DNA of 64,000 nucleotides from Pseudoxanthomonas suwonensis 11-1 (GTDB lineage Bacteria; Pseudomonadota; Gammaproteobacteria; Xanthomonadales; Xanthomonadaceae): NCBI RefSeq assembly GCF_000185965.1, contig NC_014924.1:2108001-2172000 (forward strand). Direction: 5' to 3'. A model generated the notes under the pieces. That model was not told the DNA's origin. It ran no database searches and saw only the letters and a list, made by a program, of their open reading frames with translations. Positions 8,802-16,240 of the stretch are shown here, piece by piece. The translations under genes were made by a program, and so were the position numbers. Position 1 is the stretch's first letter. Each line of letters opens with the position of its first letter.

Positions 8802-9098
8802 CTCATTGCCGGAGACCTGCAAAAGTTCGGCTTTGATGCCCGGAGCGATGTTGACCCATCTGGTGTCAGATGCAAGCCGCAAGTCGCAGCCTTGAGAGGA
8901 AGCCGCAGCCAACACCTGCTGAAACCAGCGCGAATATGGCCACTCTCTTGGCTTGGGTGAGTAGAGCGAGCCCTTGACCGGGTCCCACTGAACCTCCATG
9001 CCCTCGCGATAAATGAAAGGAAGCGAATGCGCCGATGGAACGACGTGGAGCCGACCCTCGCCATCTATCTCCACTTGAACAATCGTGTCGTGCCCCAT
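8757..9098 (-). CDS. cassette gene: unknown protein extended through a damaged attC
   Basis: A 113-residue hypothetical protein (MGHDTIVQVEIDGEGRL...), probably alpha/beta, with no membrane segment. In an intact array it would end ...VSGNEA followed by TAA from the attC core. A one-base deletion in the core changes this to TAC, and translation continues through the attC stem as YYSFKPNPLRGSA to a stop at 8757. The start is the ATG at 9098, just inside the upstream attC. It is unknown whether the tail impairs the protein. Confidence 0.55.
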   Translation of the reverse strand: MGHDTIVQVEIDGEGRLHVVPSAHSLPFIYREGMEVQWDPVKGSLYSPKPREWPYSRWFQQVLAAASSQGCDLRLASDTRWVNIAPGIKAELLQVSGNEAYYSFKPNPLRGSA

Positions 9099-9101
9099 GT
9101 G

Positions 9102-9161
9102 GCCTAACGCGTGAATTAAGGCGCGCCGCAAAGCGGCGTCGGCTTGAATGAATTGTTAGCG
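9102..9161 (-). repeat. attC site 25 (60 bp)
   Basis: Cores GCCTAAC and GTTAGCG. It shares the variant GCGTGAATTAAGGCGCGCC segment with the attC at 14713-14772, the attC of the paralogous cassette. Confidence 0.9.
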
Positions 9162-9536
9162 CCCAGTGCGGCAATCACAGTCGCCCAGCGCTTCCGGAGC
9201 CAAAGAGGCCAAACGACCATGAGCGCCAGTGGCACGAACACCGTCGCGTAGCCTAGGTACTCCGCAGAGTAAGCGACAGCATTGGCGAGTGCATGGTGTC
9301 CGAGCGAAGACCAAGTTGGCGCCAGGTGAGTGAATGCCGCTAGCAAAGGCGCCTGCGCAACAAATGCTGCGACCGTTGCGCCGTAGGTCAGAAGCGTGCA
9401 AAGAGCAGAAAACGTGACCCTGCGCGGCAGGGCACCTAGACGTGCTATGCCGAGGGCAACGAAGAACGGCAGCAGGGCGACAAGTAGCCCGCCAATCACG
9501 GCCGAAAAAAAACAGGATGTAGTCCGCACTTTCCGT
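9116..9536 (-). pseudogene. decayed copy of membrane-protein cassette
   Basis: This is a near-identical copy of the membrane protein at 14727-15146, but the ATG equivalent (9534-9536) is ACG and the T-run near codon 10 has 8 instead of 7 bases, a +1 frameshift. The remaining open frame could only start at a GTG (9529) reading into the correct frame after the T-run. The body still encodes four hydrophobic segments and, like its paralogue, a C-terminal tail (NNSFKPTPLCGAP) from within the attC. Start loss plus frameshift suggest a dying duplicate, although the two changes partly compensate. Confidence 0.65.
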
Positions 9537-9539
9537 GGG

Positions 9540-9651
9540 CGCTAACGCCTAAGTTAAGCCGAGACGCGCAGTGGAGCGAAGCACATGGCAAGCTTTACCT
9601 GCCATGTGGTTTGCGTAACGAAGCGGCTTCGGCTTGAACGCATTGTTAGGC
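9540..9651 (-). repeat. attC site 24 (112 bp)
   Basis: Long-form attC with cores CGCTAAC and GTTAGGC and the CACATGGCAAGCTT...CTGCCATGTG extension. It is very similar to the sites at 16733 and 22251. Confidence 0.9.
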
Positions 9652-10092
9652 CGCGACCCTTATGTCAAGCCCAAGCATCATTGGTGGAAATACATGTCTA
9701 AGCGTCAGGGTGGGGCCGGTGCTAAGAACAAGATCCAGCGCTGAAAGTGTGCCGTCACCCATTGAGTCCCAGAGCCGCAGATCATTGATCATGGCGGGAA
9801 AGAACCGATCTAGCTCTTTGGGCATAGCTACGGAGTACTCCTCGCCCTCTCCCCAGCGCTGAACTCCTGGAGACCCCGACCAGTCACGTAGCTCGATGCC
9901 CAAGGCTGGGTACTTTCCCGCGATCGGAACCTCGCACGGGCACACTTGTACGCAGGTTGAGTCCGCAAGTTCGAGGTTGGCGGCATACGTCGCAATCTGG
10001 GGCGAGGAGCTGTCTACCCAAGCAGGATGAGTTCCAACGCTCAGCAAGCGTATCGAGAGCAGCTTTTTTCCTGTGAGTGACTCGAACTTCAT
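9646..10092 (-). CDS. cassette gene: hypothetical protein
   Basis: A 148-residue soluble protein (MKFESLTGKKLLSIR...) with no recognised domain. It contains a CVQVCPCE cysteine cluster near residue 55 and a strand-rich C-terminus (LVLSTGPTLTLRHVF). The start at 10092 lies just beyond the next attC core; a longer frame to 10203 would run through that attC and is rejected. The stop TAG/TAA overlaps the attC core of its own cassette. Confidence 0.55.
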   Translation of the reverse strand: MKFESLTGKKLLSIRLLSVGTHPAWVDSSSPQIATYAANLELADSTCVQVCPCEVPIAGKYPALGIELRDWSGSPGVQRWGEGEEYSVAMPKELDRFFPAMINDLRLWDSMGDGTLSALDLVLSTGPTLTLRHVFPPMMLGLDIRVAA

Positions 10093-10094
10093 AG

Positions 10095-10154
10095 GCCTAA
10101 CACCTGAGTTAAGCCGACCCGCGAAGCGGGTTCGGCTTGAATGAACTGTTAGAC
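10095..10154 (-). repeat. attC site 23 (60 bp)
   Basis: Cores GCCTAAC and GTTAGAC with the CGACCCGCGAAGCGGGTTCG stem; attC of the DUF4262 cassette. Confidence 0.9.
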
Positions 10155-10607
10155 GATGGCCAATGGCTCCCCTGCCGGGATGTAGTCGTAGCCCTGATGC
10201 CAAGGGAAACGATGCTGTCGATCCGGAAGAAACATGACCACCGCACTGAAGGGCTTGTCTTTGTAGTACCGCACAGCGGTGCCCAAGTACTCACCGAACC
10301 TGTCCGGGCGAACGGACTTAAAGACGACCTTATAGTCGCCTGCGAGAACGCTACCGTCTTCGACGCCGGGAACAATGATGTGTCCGCCTTTGAGCAAGTG
10401 AGCGCACTCATTAAGCAAAGCATGGGCCTTTTCCCGCTCCAACCCGAAGATCAACACCTCTGGGGAACCGTAAGACTTCCCAAAACCAATGGAATAGCTG
10501 AACTTATCCTGCCCTTCCTTAGCAGGGAAGACATGGAGGCAGTGCCACCCATAATCTCGGATGTTGTCGGAGATTCTTTGGTTCTGTGTGGCGAGATCTT
10601 CACCCAT
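10149..10607 (-). CDS. cassette gene: DUF4262 domain protein
   Basis: A 152-residue soluble protein. The N-terminal segment DNIRDYGWHCLHVFPAKEG followed by FSYSIGFGKSYGSPEVLIFGL is characteristic of DUF4262, a family of unknown function frequent in cassettes and accessory regions. The ATG at 10607 lies immediately inside the upstream attC core and the stop is provided by its own attC. A truncated copy of the same gene survives at 7594-7695. Confidence 0.85.
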   Translation of the reverse strand: MGEDLATQNQRISDNIRDYGWHCLHVFPAKEGQDKFSYSIGFGKSYGSPEVLIFGLEREKAHALLNECAHLLKGGHIIVPGVEDGSVLAGDYKVVFKSVRPDRFGEYLGTAVRYYKDKPFSAVVMFLPDRQHRFPWHQGYDYIPAGEPLAIV

Positions 10608-10608
10608 C

Positions 10609-10668
10609 GTCTAACGCCTGAATTAAGCCGAGCCGCGAAGCGGCTTCGGCTTGAATGAATTGTTAGGG
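10609..10668 (-). repeat. attC site 22 (60 bp)
   Basis: Cores GTCTAAC and GTTAGGG, stem CGAGCCGCGAAGCGGCTTCG; attC of the 10663-11349 cassette. Confidence 0.9.
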
Positions 10669-11349
10669 GGCAGAGGCCGCGCACCTCCCGAGGGGAGGAT
10701 GCAACCGATCTACCAGCTCCAAACCGTACAGTCCAGCATAGCCGGTACCAACTTGGGTTGCGTAGCTCTGTCGAGCGTCTGCGATTGCTTCTATGACCGG
10801 CCCAGCCGAGCCCAGTTGACGCGTGTCTACAGGGTACAGATTCCGACCTGTCCTTGCTGCTACAACTACGTACGCTGCATTGTCAGGGACAGAAACTCTT
10901 GTCCAAAGTCCGCCTTTGCCGTTTTTTGCTCCCCAGCAAAGCGGCGGTTGTGGCTGTGTATCTATTGGCCTGCGGCTAGAGTCTAGGAATGCAAGAGCAG
11001 GTGCGACAAACAGCACTGAATCAAAGCGAAAGACAGATCTTTTTCTGTCAGAGTAACTTATGAACTCCAACTCTTTGCCGTTAGATCCGGTAGGCAGCTT
11101 GAACAGGCTGGCGGTTGTCGGGCGGCCGTCAAATGAGATGATAGAGCTGGCTGGCCCAAAAGAATGCTCGCTGCTGCCGCCGCCAGTTTGTACGGGATTC
11201 ATTTCATCAATCGTGACGCAGCAGCGGCTTTGCACCCCCAGTTGCTGCTCTTGCACGACGGTCATGCTTTGCGCTTGATCCTGTCGCATAGGTGTCGCAG
11301 CACACGAACACAGAGCGAATGCGAGTATGACGACTCCGAGGTACTTCAT
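10663..11349 (-). CDS. cassette gene: secreted lipoprotein, MalM-like
   Basis: A 228-residue lipoprotein: the signal MKYLGVVILAFALCSC ends in an LCSC lipobox. The mature part (CCVTIDEMN..., FGPASSIISFDG..., SLFKLPTG..., LEFISY, FAPAL-like strands) resembles the two-strand-block pattern of the maltose-operon periplasmic protein MalM, but similarity is by eye and weak. Location is predicted to be the periplasmic face of a membrane. The stop overlaps the attC core. Confidence 0.6.
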   Translation of the reverse strand: MKYLGVVILAFALCSCAATPMRQDQAQSMTVVQEQQLGVQSRCCVTIDEMNPVQTGGGSSEHSFGPASSIISFDGRPTTASLFKLPTGSNGKELEFISYSDRKRSVFRFDSVLFVAPALAFLDSSRRPIDTQPQPPLCWGAKNGKGGLWTRVSVPDNAAYVVVAARTGRNLYPVDTRQLGSAGPVIEAIADARQSYATQVGTGYAGLYGLELVDRLHPPLGRCAASAP

Positions 11350-11354
11350 CCTGC

Positions 11355-11414
11355 CCCTAACGCCTGAAATAAGCCGCGCCGCGAAGCGGCGTCGGCTTGA
11401 TTGAATTGTTAGGC
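11355..11414 (-). repeat. attC site 21 (60 bp)
   Basis: Cores CCCTAAC and GTTAGGC, stem CGCGCCGCGAAGCGGCGTCG; attC of the SMI1/KNR4 cassette. Confidence 0.9.
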
Positions 11415-11810
11415 ATCACTCTCCGGATCTGGACGGCAGCGAGCCATGAACACCGAGAAAGATTTGCCTACCGGGTAGAAAGTGCTGTCCTGATAGGGGA
11501 AGCGAACATACACCGAGCCGAAGTCCGATGCCTTGAAGCACATGTAAAGGTACCCGCCCGGCTCAACCTGGCCAATTATCACCATTCCCTCTTCCGGCTC
11601 TCCCAGTAGTTCCGATTCTATGATGCTTGTGGCGGTATAGAGGCTTGTAACCACGTCCTCTGGGCCGCTGCCAGGCACTTGGACCAAGTGGCGAACAAGC
11701 AAAGGCGGCTCCAGATACTCTGTGGTGTGTGTAGTGAGGAACACGCGGTAGTCAGAAGGCAGAGCGGCGCCAAGAACTGACTCTAGCTTTCTTACCGCTT
11801 CGAAAGACAT
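11409..11810 (-). CDS. cassette gene: SMI1/KNR4 (SUKH) family protein
   Basis: A 133-residue soluble protein. The N-terminal pattern (VRKLESVLGAALPSDYRVFLTTH) is the LPxDYRxFL motif of SMI1/KNR4 proteins, followed by strand-rich sequence with GMVIIGQVEPGGYLYM and SFSVFM. Many bacterial SUKH proteins are immunity proteins against contact-delivered or secreted toxins, so protection against a foreign toxin is a reasonable inference; no toxin gene is adjacent. The stop lies in the attC core. Confidence 0.8.
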   Translation of the reverse strand: MSFEAVRKLESVLGAALPSDYRVFLTTHTTEYLEPPLLVRHLVQVPGSGPEDVVTSLYTATSIIESELLGEPEEGMVIIGQVEPGGYLYMCFKASDFGSVYVRFPYQDSTFYPVGKSFSVFMARCRPDPESDA

Positions 11811-11820
11811 GGGTTGTGAT

Positions 11821-11880
11821 GCCTAACGCCTGAGTTAAGCCGACCCGCGAAGCGGGGTCGGCTTGAGTGAATAGTTAGAC
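11821..11880 (-). repeat. attC site 20 (60 bp)
   Basis: Cores GCCTAAC and GTTAGAC, stem CGACCCGCGAAGCGGGGTCG; attC of the DUF5076 cassette. Confidence 0.9.
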
Positions 11881-11883
11881 CTG

Positions 11884-12195
11884 CTACCCGTGACCATGAT
11901 GGAACCCGCCCTGGACGGATGAGGTCGGGCCACTAAGCTCGTCATGTAGCGACTCAAGCATGGCCGCGATGGAATCCGCAGTTGACTGCCCATACTGCTC
12001 CTGAAGCGCATTGGCGATGTGCCTGATCGTATCCGCGAGGAAGATGCCCCACGCAGACGCCTCTTCGCGCCCATTCCCTTGCCAAAGACCGATGTTGATC
12101 GTGCAGTGCTGCCCTCTCTCAGCGATCCAGGCACTAAGCATCTGGATGGCCTTTTCGTCTCGCAGCGCTGCTGGTGGGATGACTAGTGGCTTCAT
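11884..12195 (-). CDS. cassette gene: DUF5076 domain protein
   Basis: A 103-residue soluble protein. The pattern ALRDEKAIQMLSAWIAERGQ, a short strand region with WQGNGREEASAWGIFLAD and TIRHIANAL matches DUF5076, a family of unknown function. The terminal HHGHG could bind metal, but this is speculation. Unlike most genes in the array, the stop lies a few bases before the attC. Confidence 0.8.
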   Translation of the reverse strand: MKPLVIPPAALRDEKAIQMLSAWIAERGQHCTINIGLWQGNGREEASAWGIFLADTIRHIANALQEQYGQSTADSIAAMLESLHDELSGPTSSVQGGFHHGHG

Positions 12196-12200
12196 AGCAG

Positions 12201-12260
12201 GTCTAACGCCTTAATTAAGCCGCGCCGCGAAGCGGTGTCGGCTTGAATGAACTGTTAGGC
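12201..12260 (-). repeat. attC site 19 (60 bp)
   Basis: Cores GTCTAAC and GTTAGGC with a mismatched stem (GCGCCGCGAAGCGGTGTC); attC of the IS-interrupted cassette. Confidence 0.9.
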
Positions 12261-12506
12261 GCGCTGCCACGCCCCGTAAGTTGCGAGCATATGCGACTCA
12301 AAGGCTGGTGAGCCAGTCACCTCCCAGAACGACGAGTCGACCGCCAGCAGCTCAAACACGCGTTCACCCCCAGCTAGGCCAATGAAGCGCCCGTCAATTG
12401 TCTGATAGATGCCGCGATACAGTGCGCGGAACTCTCTATCCGACCGACGTCCCCCCATCTTTGAGTAGCAGGTCGATTTGGAGTCCAATCCCCAACGAGA
12501 CGGAGA

Positions 12507-12776
12507 TTGGACGTGAAGAAGCGCTTTTCCGAAGAGCAGATCATCGGCTTCCTGCGTGAAGCCGAAGCTGGCCTACCGGTCAAGGAGCTGTGCCGCAGGC
12601 ACGGCTTTAGCGAGGCCTCCTACTACCTGTGGCGCAGCAAGTTTGGCGGCATGAGCGTGCCAGAGGCCAAGCGGCTCAAGGAGCTGGAGTCCGAGAACAC
12701 GCGGTTGAAGAAGCTGCTGGCCGAGCAGCTGTTCGAGAACGACGTCATCAAGGACGCCCTGCGAAAAAAGTGGTGA
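12507..12776 (+). CDS. IS3-family transposase OrfA
   Basis: An 89-residue DNA-binding subunit with an HTH ([15 protein letters not shown]...[19 protein letters not shown]) and a leucine-zipper-like tail ([19 protein letters not shown]), typical of IS3 OrfA. The frame ends KKW and TGA. The run AAAAAAG at 12764-12770 overlaps the end of orfA and lets a -1 shift join it to orfB, the standard route to the OrfAB transposase in this family. Confidence 0.93.
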   Translation: MDVKKRFSEEQIIGFLREAEAGLPVKELCRRHGFSEASYYLWRSKFGGMSVPEAKRLKELESENTRLKKLLAEQLFENDVIKDALRKKW

Positions 12777-13618
12777 CCGCACCGGCGCGCAGGACGCTGG
12801 TGCGGCATCTGGTGGATCGGGGGCTGAGTGAGCGACGGGCGCTGGCGATGGTGCGGATGAGCGCCAGCGCGCTGCGCTACGTCCCGCGTCCGGATGGCAA
12901 CGTCGAGCTGCGCGAGCGGATCCTGGCGCTGGCGCAGCGACACAAGCGCTATGGCGTCGGGATGATCTATCTGAAGCTGCGGCAGGAGCAGTGGCCGGTG
13001 AACTACAAGCGGGTGGAACGGCTGTATCAGGAGGCCAGGTTGCAGGTGCGCCGGCGCAAGCGGAAGAAGGTGTTGCTGGGCGAGCGCCAACCGTTGCTGC
13101 GGCCGGAAGCGGCCAACCAGGTCTGGTCGATGGACTTCGTGTTCGACCGCACCGCCGAGGGGCGTGTGCTCAAGGCGTTGACCATCGTCGACGATGCCAC
13201 GCACGAGGCGGTGGCGATCGAGGTGGAGCGGGCCATCTCCGGCCACGGCGTGGCCCGGGTGCTGGATCGGCTGGCGCTGACCCGCGGCCTGCCGCAGGTG
13301 ATCCGTACCGACAACGGCAAGGAGTTCTGCGGCAAGACGATGGTGGCGTGGGCCCACGAGCGCGGTGTGCAGTTGCGCCTGATCCAGCCAGGCAAGCCGA
13401 ACCAGAACGCCTACATCGAGAGCTTCAACGGCCGCCTACGGGACGAATGCCTCAACGAGCACTGGTTCCCGACGCTGCTGCACGCCCGCACCGAGATCGA
13501 AACCTGGCGCCGGGAGTACAACGAGGAACGACCGAAGAAGACCTTGGGCGGTCTGACGCCGGCCGCTTATGCCGAACAGTTGGCGGCCAAAGCCGCTACG
13601 ATGAAACCCGGACTCTAA
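12770..13618 (+). CDS. IS3-family transposase OrfB (DDE integrase domain)
   Basis: Catalytic part of the transposase, about 282 residues from the GTG/-1 shift region. It has an HTH_21-like N-terminal part ([11 protein letters not shown]), then the rve integrase core with the DDE acidic residues in [18 protein letters not shown] and [12 protein letters not shown], and the usual C-terminal [17 protein letters not shown]. It is probably made mainly as an OrfAB fusion by -1 frameshifting at the A-run. The intact frame and ends suggest an active element. Confidence 0.93.
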   Translation: MVTAPARRTLVRHLVDRGLSERRALAMVRMSASALRYVPRPDGNVELRERILALAQRHKRYGVGMIYLKLRQEQWPVNYKRVERLYQEARLQVRRRKRKKVLLGERQPLLRPEAANQVWSMDFVFDRTAEGRVLKALTIVDDATHEAVAIEVERAISGHGVARVLDRLALTRGLPQVIRTDNGKEFCGKTMVAWAHERGVQLRLIQPGKPNQNAYIESFNGRLRDECLNEHWFPTLLHARTEIETWRREYNEERPKKTLGGLTPAAYAEQLAAKAATMKPGL

Positions 13619-13828
13619 AGAGCCCCGCTACTGAAAGCGGGGGGACGTCGCGACATTGACAGGCCTACAGCCGTCAGCTGCTCAATCTCGAGAGCGCGAT
13701 CGCCCATGCAGTCATCGATGGTGATGTGCCAGGAATCTGGTTCCACGAACCGGTCGACGTCCACGAGAAATTTCGAGATGTCAAAAAGCTCGCTGTTGGG
13801 TCCGTGTTGTCGGATGACGACCATGCGC

Positions 13829-13888
13829 GCCTAACGCCTGAATTAAGCCGCGCCGCGAAGCGGCGTCGGCTTGAATGAATTGTTAGCC
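13829..13888 (-). repeat. attC site 18 (60 bp)
   Basis: Cores GCCTAAC and GTTAGCC, stem CGCGCCGCGAAGCGGCGTCG; attC of the coiled-coil/zinc-ribbon cassette. Confidence 0.9.
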
Positions 13889-14263
13889 CGCGCCTATAGG
13901 CGCTTGGCATACGCTGCAAAGACGGAAGCCGCGAATAGCCTTGGTAGTTGAAGATTTCTTACGCTTTGAATCCCAGCATCCCGGGCAGTAAAGCCCATCA
14001 TCACCGGTGAACTGATAGCAACCATCTTTGCGTCCTATCGGAGATTCATCCGCCGGTTGAGCTGTAGCCTTAAGCAGCAAGTTCTCTTCTTGCAAAGTGG
14101 CAAGTCTTTCTTTGAGAGCTGCTGCTTCCAACTTGATATCAGCCAATTCGCTTGACAAGTCAGCCAGCAGGTTCTTGAACTCAGCATCTTCGATGTTCTT
14201 CGATATCTCACGCAGTCGCTTAGCGATTGTGATGGTGGTTCCAACAGTGGTGAGAATATCCAT
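13883..14263 (-). CDS. cassette gene: coiled-coil protein with C-terminal zinc ribbon
   Basis: A 126-residue protein. Residues about 15-65 are a charged heptad-rich helix (LREISKNIEDAEFKNLLADL...LKERLATLQEE). The C-terminus has two CxxC pairs (YCPGCWD and LCSVCQAP) spaced about 20 residues apart, a probable treble-clef/zinc ribbon. This combination is common among small phage or accessory proteins; a nucleic-acid or protein-binding role is a guess. The stop is in the attC core. Confidence 0.6.
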   Translation of the reverse strand: MDILTTVGTTITIAKRLREISKNIEDAEFKNLLADLSSELADIKLEAAALKERLATLQEENLLLKATAQPADESPIGRKDGCYQFTGDDGLYCPGCWDSKRKKSSTTKAIRGFRLCSVCQAPIGAG

Positions 14264-14277
14264 AGATCTGTCTCGCG

Positions 14278-14337
14278 GGCTAACGCCTGAATTAAGCCGA
14301 CCGGCGAAGCCGGTTCGGCTTGAATGAATTGTTAGGC
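14278..14337 (-). repeat. attC site 17 (60 bp)
   Basis: Cores GGCTAAC and GTTAGGC, with the compensated stem variant CGACCGGCGAAGCCGGTTCG: both arms changed together, so base pairing is kept. Confidence 0.9.
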
Positions 14338-14709
14338 CGCAGCACCACGGCCCGCAATCTCCAATGCTTTTGCCGCCGTAAGCGGCCCATTGATCTCGGG
14401 GTCTGTGCAGGAATCAAGATCATCTGCGATGTCTGGGCCAGAGAACTCGACCCGCTCGGCCATTTGCAAAGCATCGGCAGTGTAGGCGAGCTCCCCGGCC
14501 GTAAGCTGGCCCGAAGCGAACATACGACAGAGAGCCCCTAGACCGGCTCTGTCCAGGACAAGATCAGTGTCCTCTGTGACCCTCACTGGCGCGGATCCGC
14601 CGCGGCCGAGGTGCTGTGTGTGCTCAGCCAGCTCCTCCGCAATCTCGCGCGAATAGTCTGCGGCGGAGAGCGAGCCGTTAATCAGTTTGGCAAACGAGCT
14701 AAGTCTCAT
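14332..14709 (-). CDS. cassette gene: hypothetical acidic helical protein
   Basis: A 125-residue soluble protein, rich in Ala, Glu and Asp, predicted mainly helical (SAADYSREIAEELAEHTQ, LTAGELAYTADALQMAERVEF). No family recognised. Its start is 3-4 bp inside the upstream attC boundary and its stop is the TAA of the attC core. Confidence 0.5.
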   Translation of the reverse strand: MRLSSFAKLINGSLSAADYSREIAEELAEHTQHLGRGGSAPVRVTEDTDLVLDRAGLGALCRMFASGQLTAGELAYTADALQMAERVEFSGPDIADDLDSCTDPEINGPLTAAKALEIAGRGAAA

Positions 14710-14712
14710 GCG

Positions 14713-14772
14713 GCCTAACGCGTGAATTAAGGCGCGCCGCGAAGCGGCGTCGGCTTGAATGAATTGTTAGCG
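14713..14772 (-). repeat. attC site 16 (60 bp)
   Basis: Cores GCCTAAC and GTTAGCG with the GCGTGAATTAAGGC variant shared with the site at 9102; attC of the intact membrane-protein copy. Confidence 0.9.
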
Positions 14773-15146
14773 CCCAGTGCGGCAATCACAGTCGCCCAGC
14801 GCTTCCGGAGCCAAAGAGGCCAAACGACCATGAGCGCCAGTGGCACGAACACCGTCGCGTAGCCTAGGTACTCCGCAGAGTAAGCGACAGCATTGGCGAG
14901 TGCATGGTGTCCGAGCGAAGACCAAGTTGGCGCCAGGTGAGTGAATGCCGCTAGCAAAGGCGCCTGCGCAACAAATGCTGCGACCGTTGCGCCGTAGGTC
15001 AGAAGCGTGCAAAGAGCGGAAAACGTGACCCTGCGCGGCAGGACACCTAGACGTGCTATGCCGAGGGCAACGAAGAACGGCAGCAGGGCGACAAGTAGCC
15101 CGCCAATCACGGCCGAAAAAAACAGGACGTAGTCCGCACTTTCCAT
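14727..15146 (-). CDS. cassette gene: four-helix membrane protein (intact copy)
   Basis: A 139-residue integral membrane protein (MESADYVLFFSAVIGG...) with four hydrophobic segments and a basic loop after the first helix. The natural frame has no stop before the attC, so the last residues (NNSFKPTPLRGAP) are encoded by the attC stem. The ATG at 15146 is intact here, unlike the copy at 9116-9536. Function is unknown. Confidence 0.6.
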   Translation of the reverse strand: MESADYVLFFSAVIGGLLVALLPFFVALGIARLGVLPRRVTFSALCTLLTYGATVAAFVAQAPLLAAFTHLAPTWSSLGHHALANAVAYSAEYLGYATVFVPLALMVVWPLWLRKRWATVIAALGANNSFKPTPLRGAP

Positions 15147-15149
15147 GGG

Positions 15150-15209
15150 CGCTAACACTTGAATTAAGCCGCGCCGCGAAGCGGCGTCGGCTTGAATGAA
15201 TGGTTAGGG
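15150..15209 (-). repeat. attC site 15 (60 bp)
   Basis: Cores CGCTAAC and GTTAGGG with the variant ACACTTGAATTAAG; attC of the 15164-15658 cassette. Confidence 0.9.
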
Positions 15210-15658
15210 CTCACGCCCGTATACACAACGTAGAACGAGATGCCGCCAAGCGCTCCTAGTGCGCCGGCGTAAGTAATGAACTGCAGGTAATCAATCCAGC
15301 CCGCCAGTGTCGTGACGCCGTTGTCTAACGTTTGGACTCCGCCTGACCACGAGCTAGATTGAGTTCCAATGTACTTGTACGGCCGAGCCCAGATCGCGGC
15401 TGGCACGAGGCCAATGACGAATCCCGCCAGCAGCATGGGGCGAAAGCGGAACTTATGGACTCGTAGCAACCAACCCGCAGCCAGGATCCCAAGAACCAGC
15501 GTATGCGCGAGGGCTATAACTAAGGCTGCGATAAAGGCGAGAGGCAGCATGGGTATTGCATCTCTACCACCCACGGCAAAAAACACGAACACAAACGCCA
15601 GCGCTGGAGCCAGTGCTGCGGCCAGTGAGGCACTCACAACTGCGAAAAACTGTCTCAT
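15164..15658 (-). CDS. cassette gene: four-helix membrane protein
   Basis: A 164-residue membrane protein with hydrophobic segments at about 5-28, 38-62, 72-92 and 128-150. It lacks the family-typical residues of any transporter that I recognise. As in some other cassettes, the stop lies beyond the attC core and the C-terminus (SPNHSFKPTPLRGAA) is read from the attC stem. It is not similar to the neighbouring membrane cassette apart from this tail. Confidence 0.55.
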   Translation of the reverse strand: MRQFFAVVSASLAAALAPALAFVFVFFAVGGRDAIPMLPLAFIAALVIALAHTLVLGILAAGWLLRVHKFRFRPMLLAGFVIGLVPAAIWARPYKYIGTQSSSWSGGVQTLDNGVTTLAGWIDYLQFITYAGALGALGGISFYVVYTGVSPNHSFKPTPLRGAA

Positions 15659-15661
15659 GAG

Positions 15662-15721
15662 GCCTAACGCCTGAATTAAGCCGACCCGCGAAGCGGGTTC
15701 GGCTTGAATGAACTGTTAGGC
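15662..15721 (-). repeat. attC site 14 (60 bp)
   Basis: Cores GCCTAAC and GTTAGGC, stem CGACCCGCGAAGCGGGTTCG; attC of the GNAT cassette. Confidence 0.9.
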
Positions 15722-16168
15722 CTTGCCCAGCTCAAGCGCCAGATGATGGCAATTGAACTGCAAGCCCTTACGAAGATATAACCGGTGTGCCGCGTGCCGG
15801 GCGTACCCTGTGTCCAAATGCAAGCCCTGACACCCGTTTGCTTTGGCGTGAGCAATCAGCCAATCCATGAGCGTGCCGGCAAAGCCCCGCGAAGTTGCCT
15901 CGGGCAGGGTAGTCAGGTCGTCTATGTAGAGAACCTTGCCCCATGCCAAGAACTCGGCAAGCCGGAAACCGGCGGCGCTCTGAACCGAACCCTCATACTC
16001 CAACGCTACGATTTGGTAGGACTGGATCTGCTGCCGGCGTACTTGACATAGAAATTCCTGCTCCTGAAGGTGCGACCGGAGAGCGCTGAATGCTGGAAAG
16101 CAGGACAGAATCTCCTCATCCGAATTGGCCACGAATATGTTGCTTGTCACACGAAATCCTTCATGCAA
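15716..16168 (-). CDS. cassette gene: GNAT family N-acetyltransferase
   Basis: A 150-residue soluble acetyl-CoA-dependent acetyltransferase. The central strand/loop ALEYEGSVQSAAGFRL, the motif-A-like segment DDLTTLPEATSRGFAGTLMDWL (acetyl-CoA pyrophosphate loop SRGFAGTL) and AHRLYLRKGLQ near the end, with the usual Tyr/Leu-x-Lys-x-Gly-F pattern, fit the GNAT fold. Substrate is unknown. GNAT cassettes are common in integrons and some acetylate antibiotics; this one does not resemble a known aminoglycoside acetyltransferase. Confidence 0.85.
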   Translation of the reverse strand: MHEGFRVTSNIFVANSDEEILSCFPAFSALRSHLQEQEFLCQVRRQQIQSYQIVALEYEGSVQSAAGFRLAEFLAWGKVLYIDDLTTLPEATSRGFAGTLMDWLIAHAKANGCQGLHLDTGYARHAAHRLYLRKGLQFNCHHLALELGKA

Positions 16169-16169
16169 G

Positions 16170-16229
16170 GCCTAACGCCTGAATTAAGCCGACCCGCGAA
16201 GCGGGTTCGGCTTGAATGAACTGTTAGGT
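16170..16229 (-). repeat. attC site 13 (60 bp)
   Basis: Cores GCCTAAC and GTTAGGT, stem CGACCCGCGAAGCGGGTTCG; attC of the 16241-16717 lipoprotein cassette. Confidence 0.9.
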
Positions 16230-16240
16230 GTGATGGCCAT

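Larger units (their letters stand above)
12445..13650 (+). mobile_element. IS3-family insertion sequence, IS407 group, copy 1 (1206 bp)
   Basis: The element is bounded by 12-bp perfect terminal inverted repeats CGACGTCCCCCC and GGGGGGACGTCG and flanked by the 4-bp direct repeat cgac (12441-12444 and 13651-13654). It carries the two overlapping frames orfA and orfB. A 4-bp duplication, about 1.2 kb length and the OrfA type fit the IS407 group. The second copy at 34167-35372 has the same length and appears to differ by a silent base (codon CGC here, CGT there). Confidence 0.92.
12255..13824 (-). pseudogene. cassette gene interrupted by IS3-family element
   Basis: The 5' half (13651-13824, MVVIRQHGPNSELFD...) and 3' half (12255-12444, ...FESHMLATYGAWQRA) flank an IS. 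Removing the IS and one copy of the 4-bp target duplication (cgac on the + strand, gtcg in the gene) restores an uninterrupted 119-residue frame across the junction (GLSM-SDREF). The protein is of unknown family, soluble and acidic. The perfect reconstruction shows the gene was intact when the IS entered, so the insertion is fairly recent. Confidence 0.8.

Noticed and set aside
9646..10203. 185-codon version of the hypothetical cassette gene
   Set aside because: The extra N-terminus is translated attC sequence; the ATG at 10092 just inside the cassette is the sensible start.
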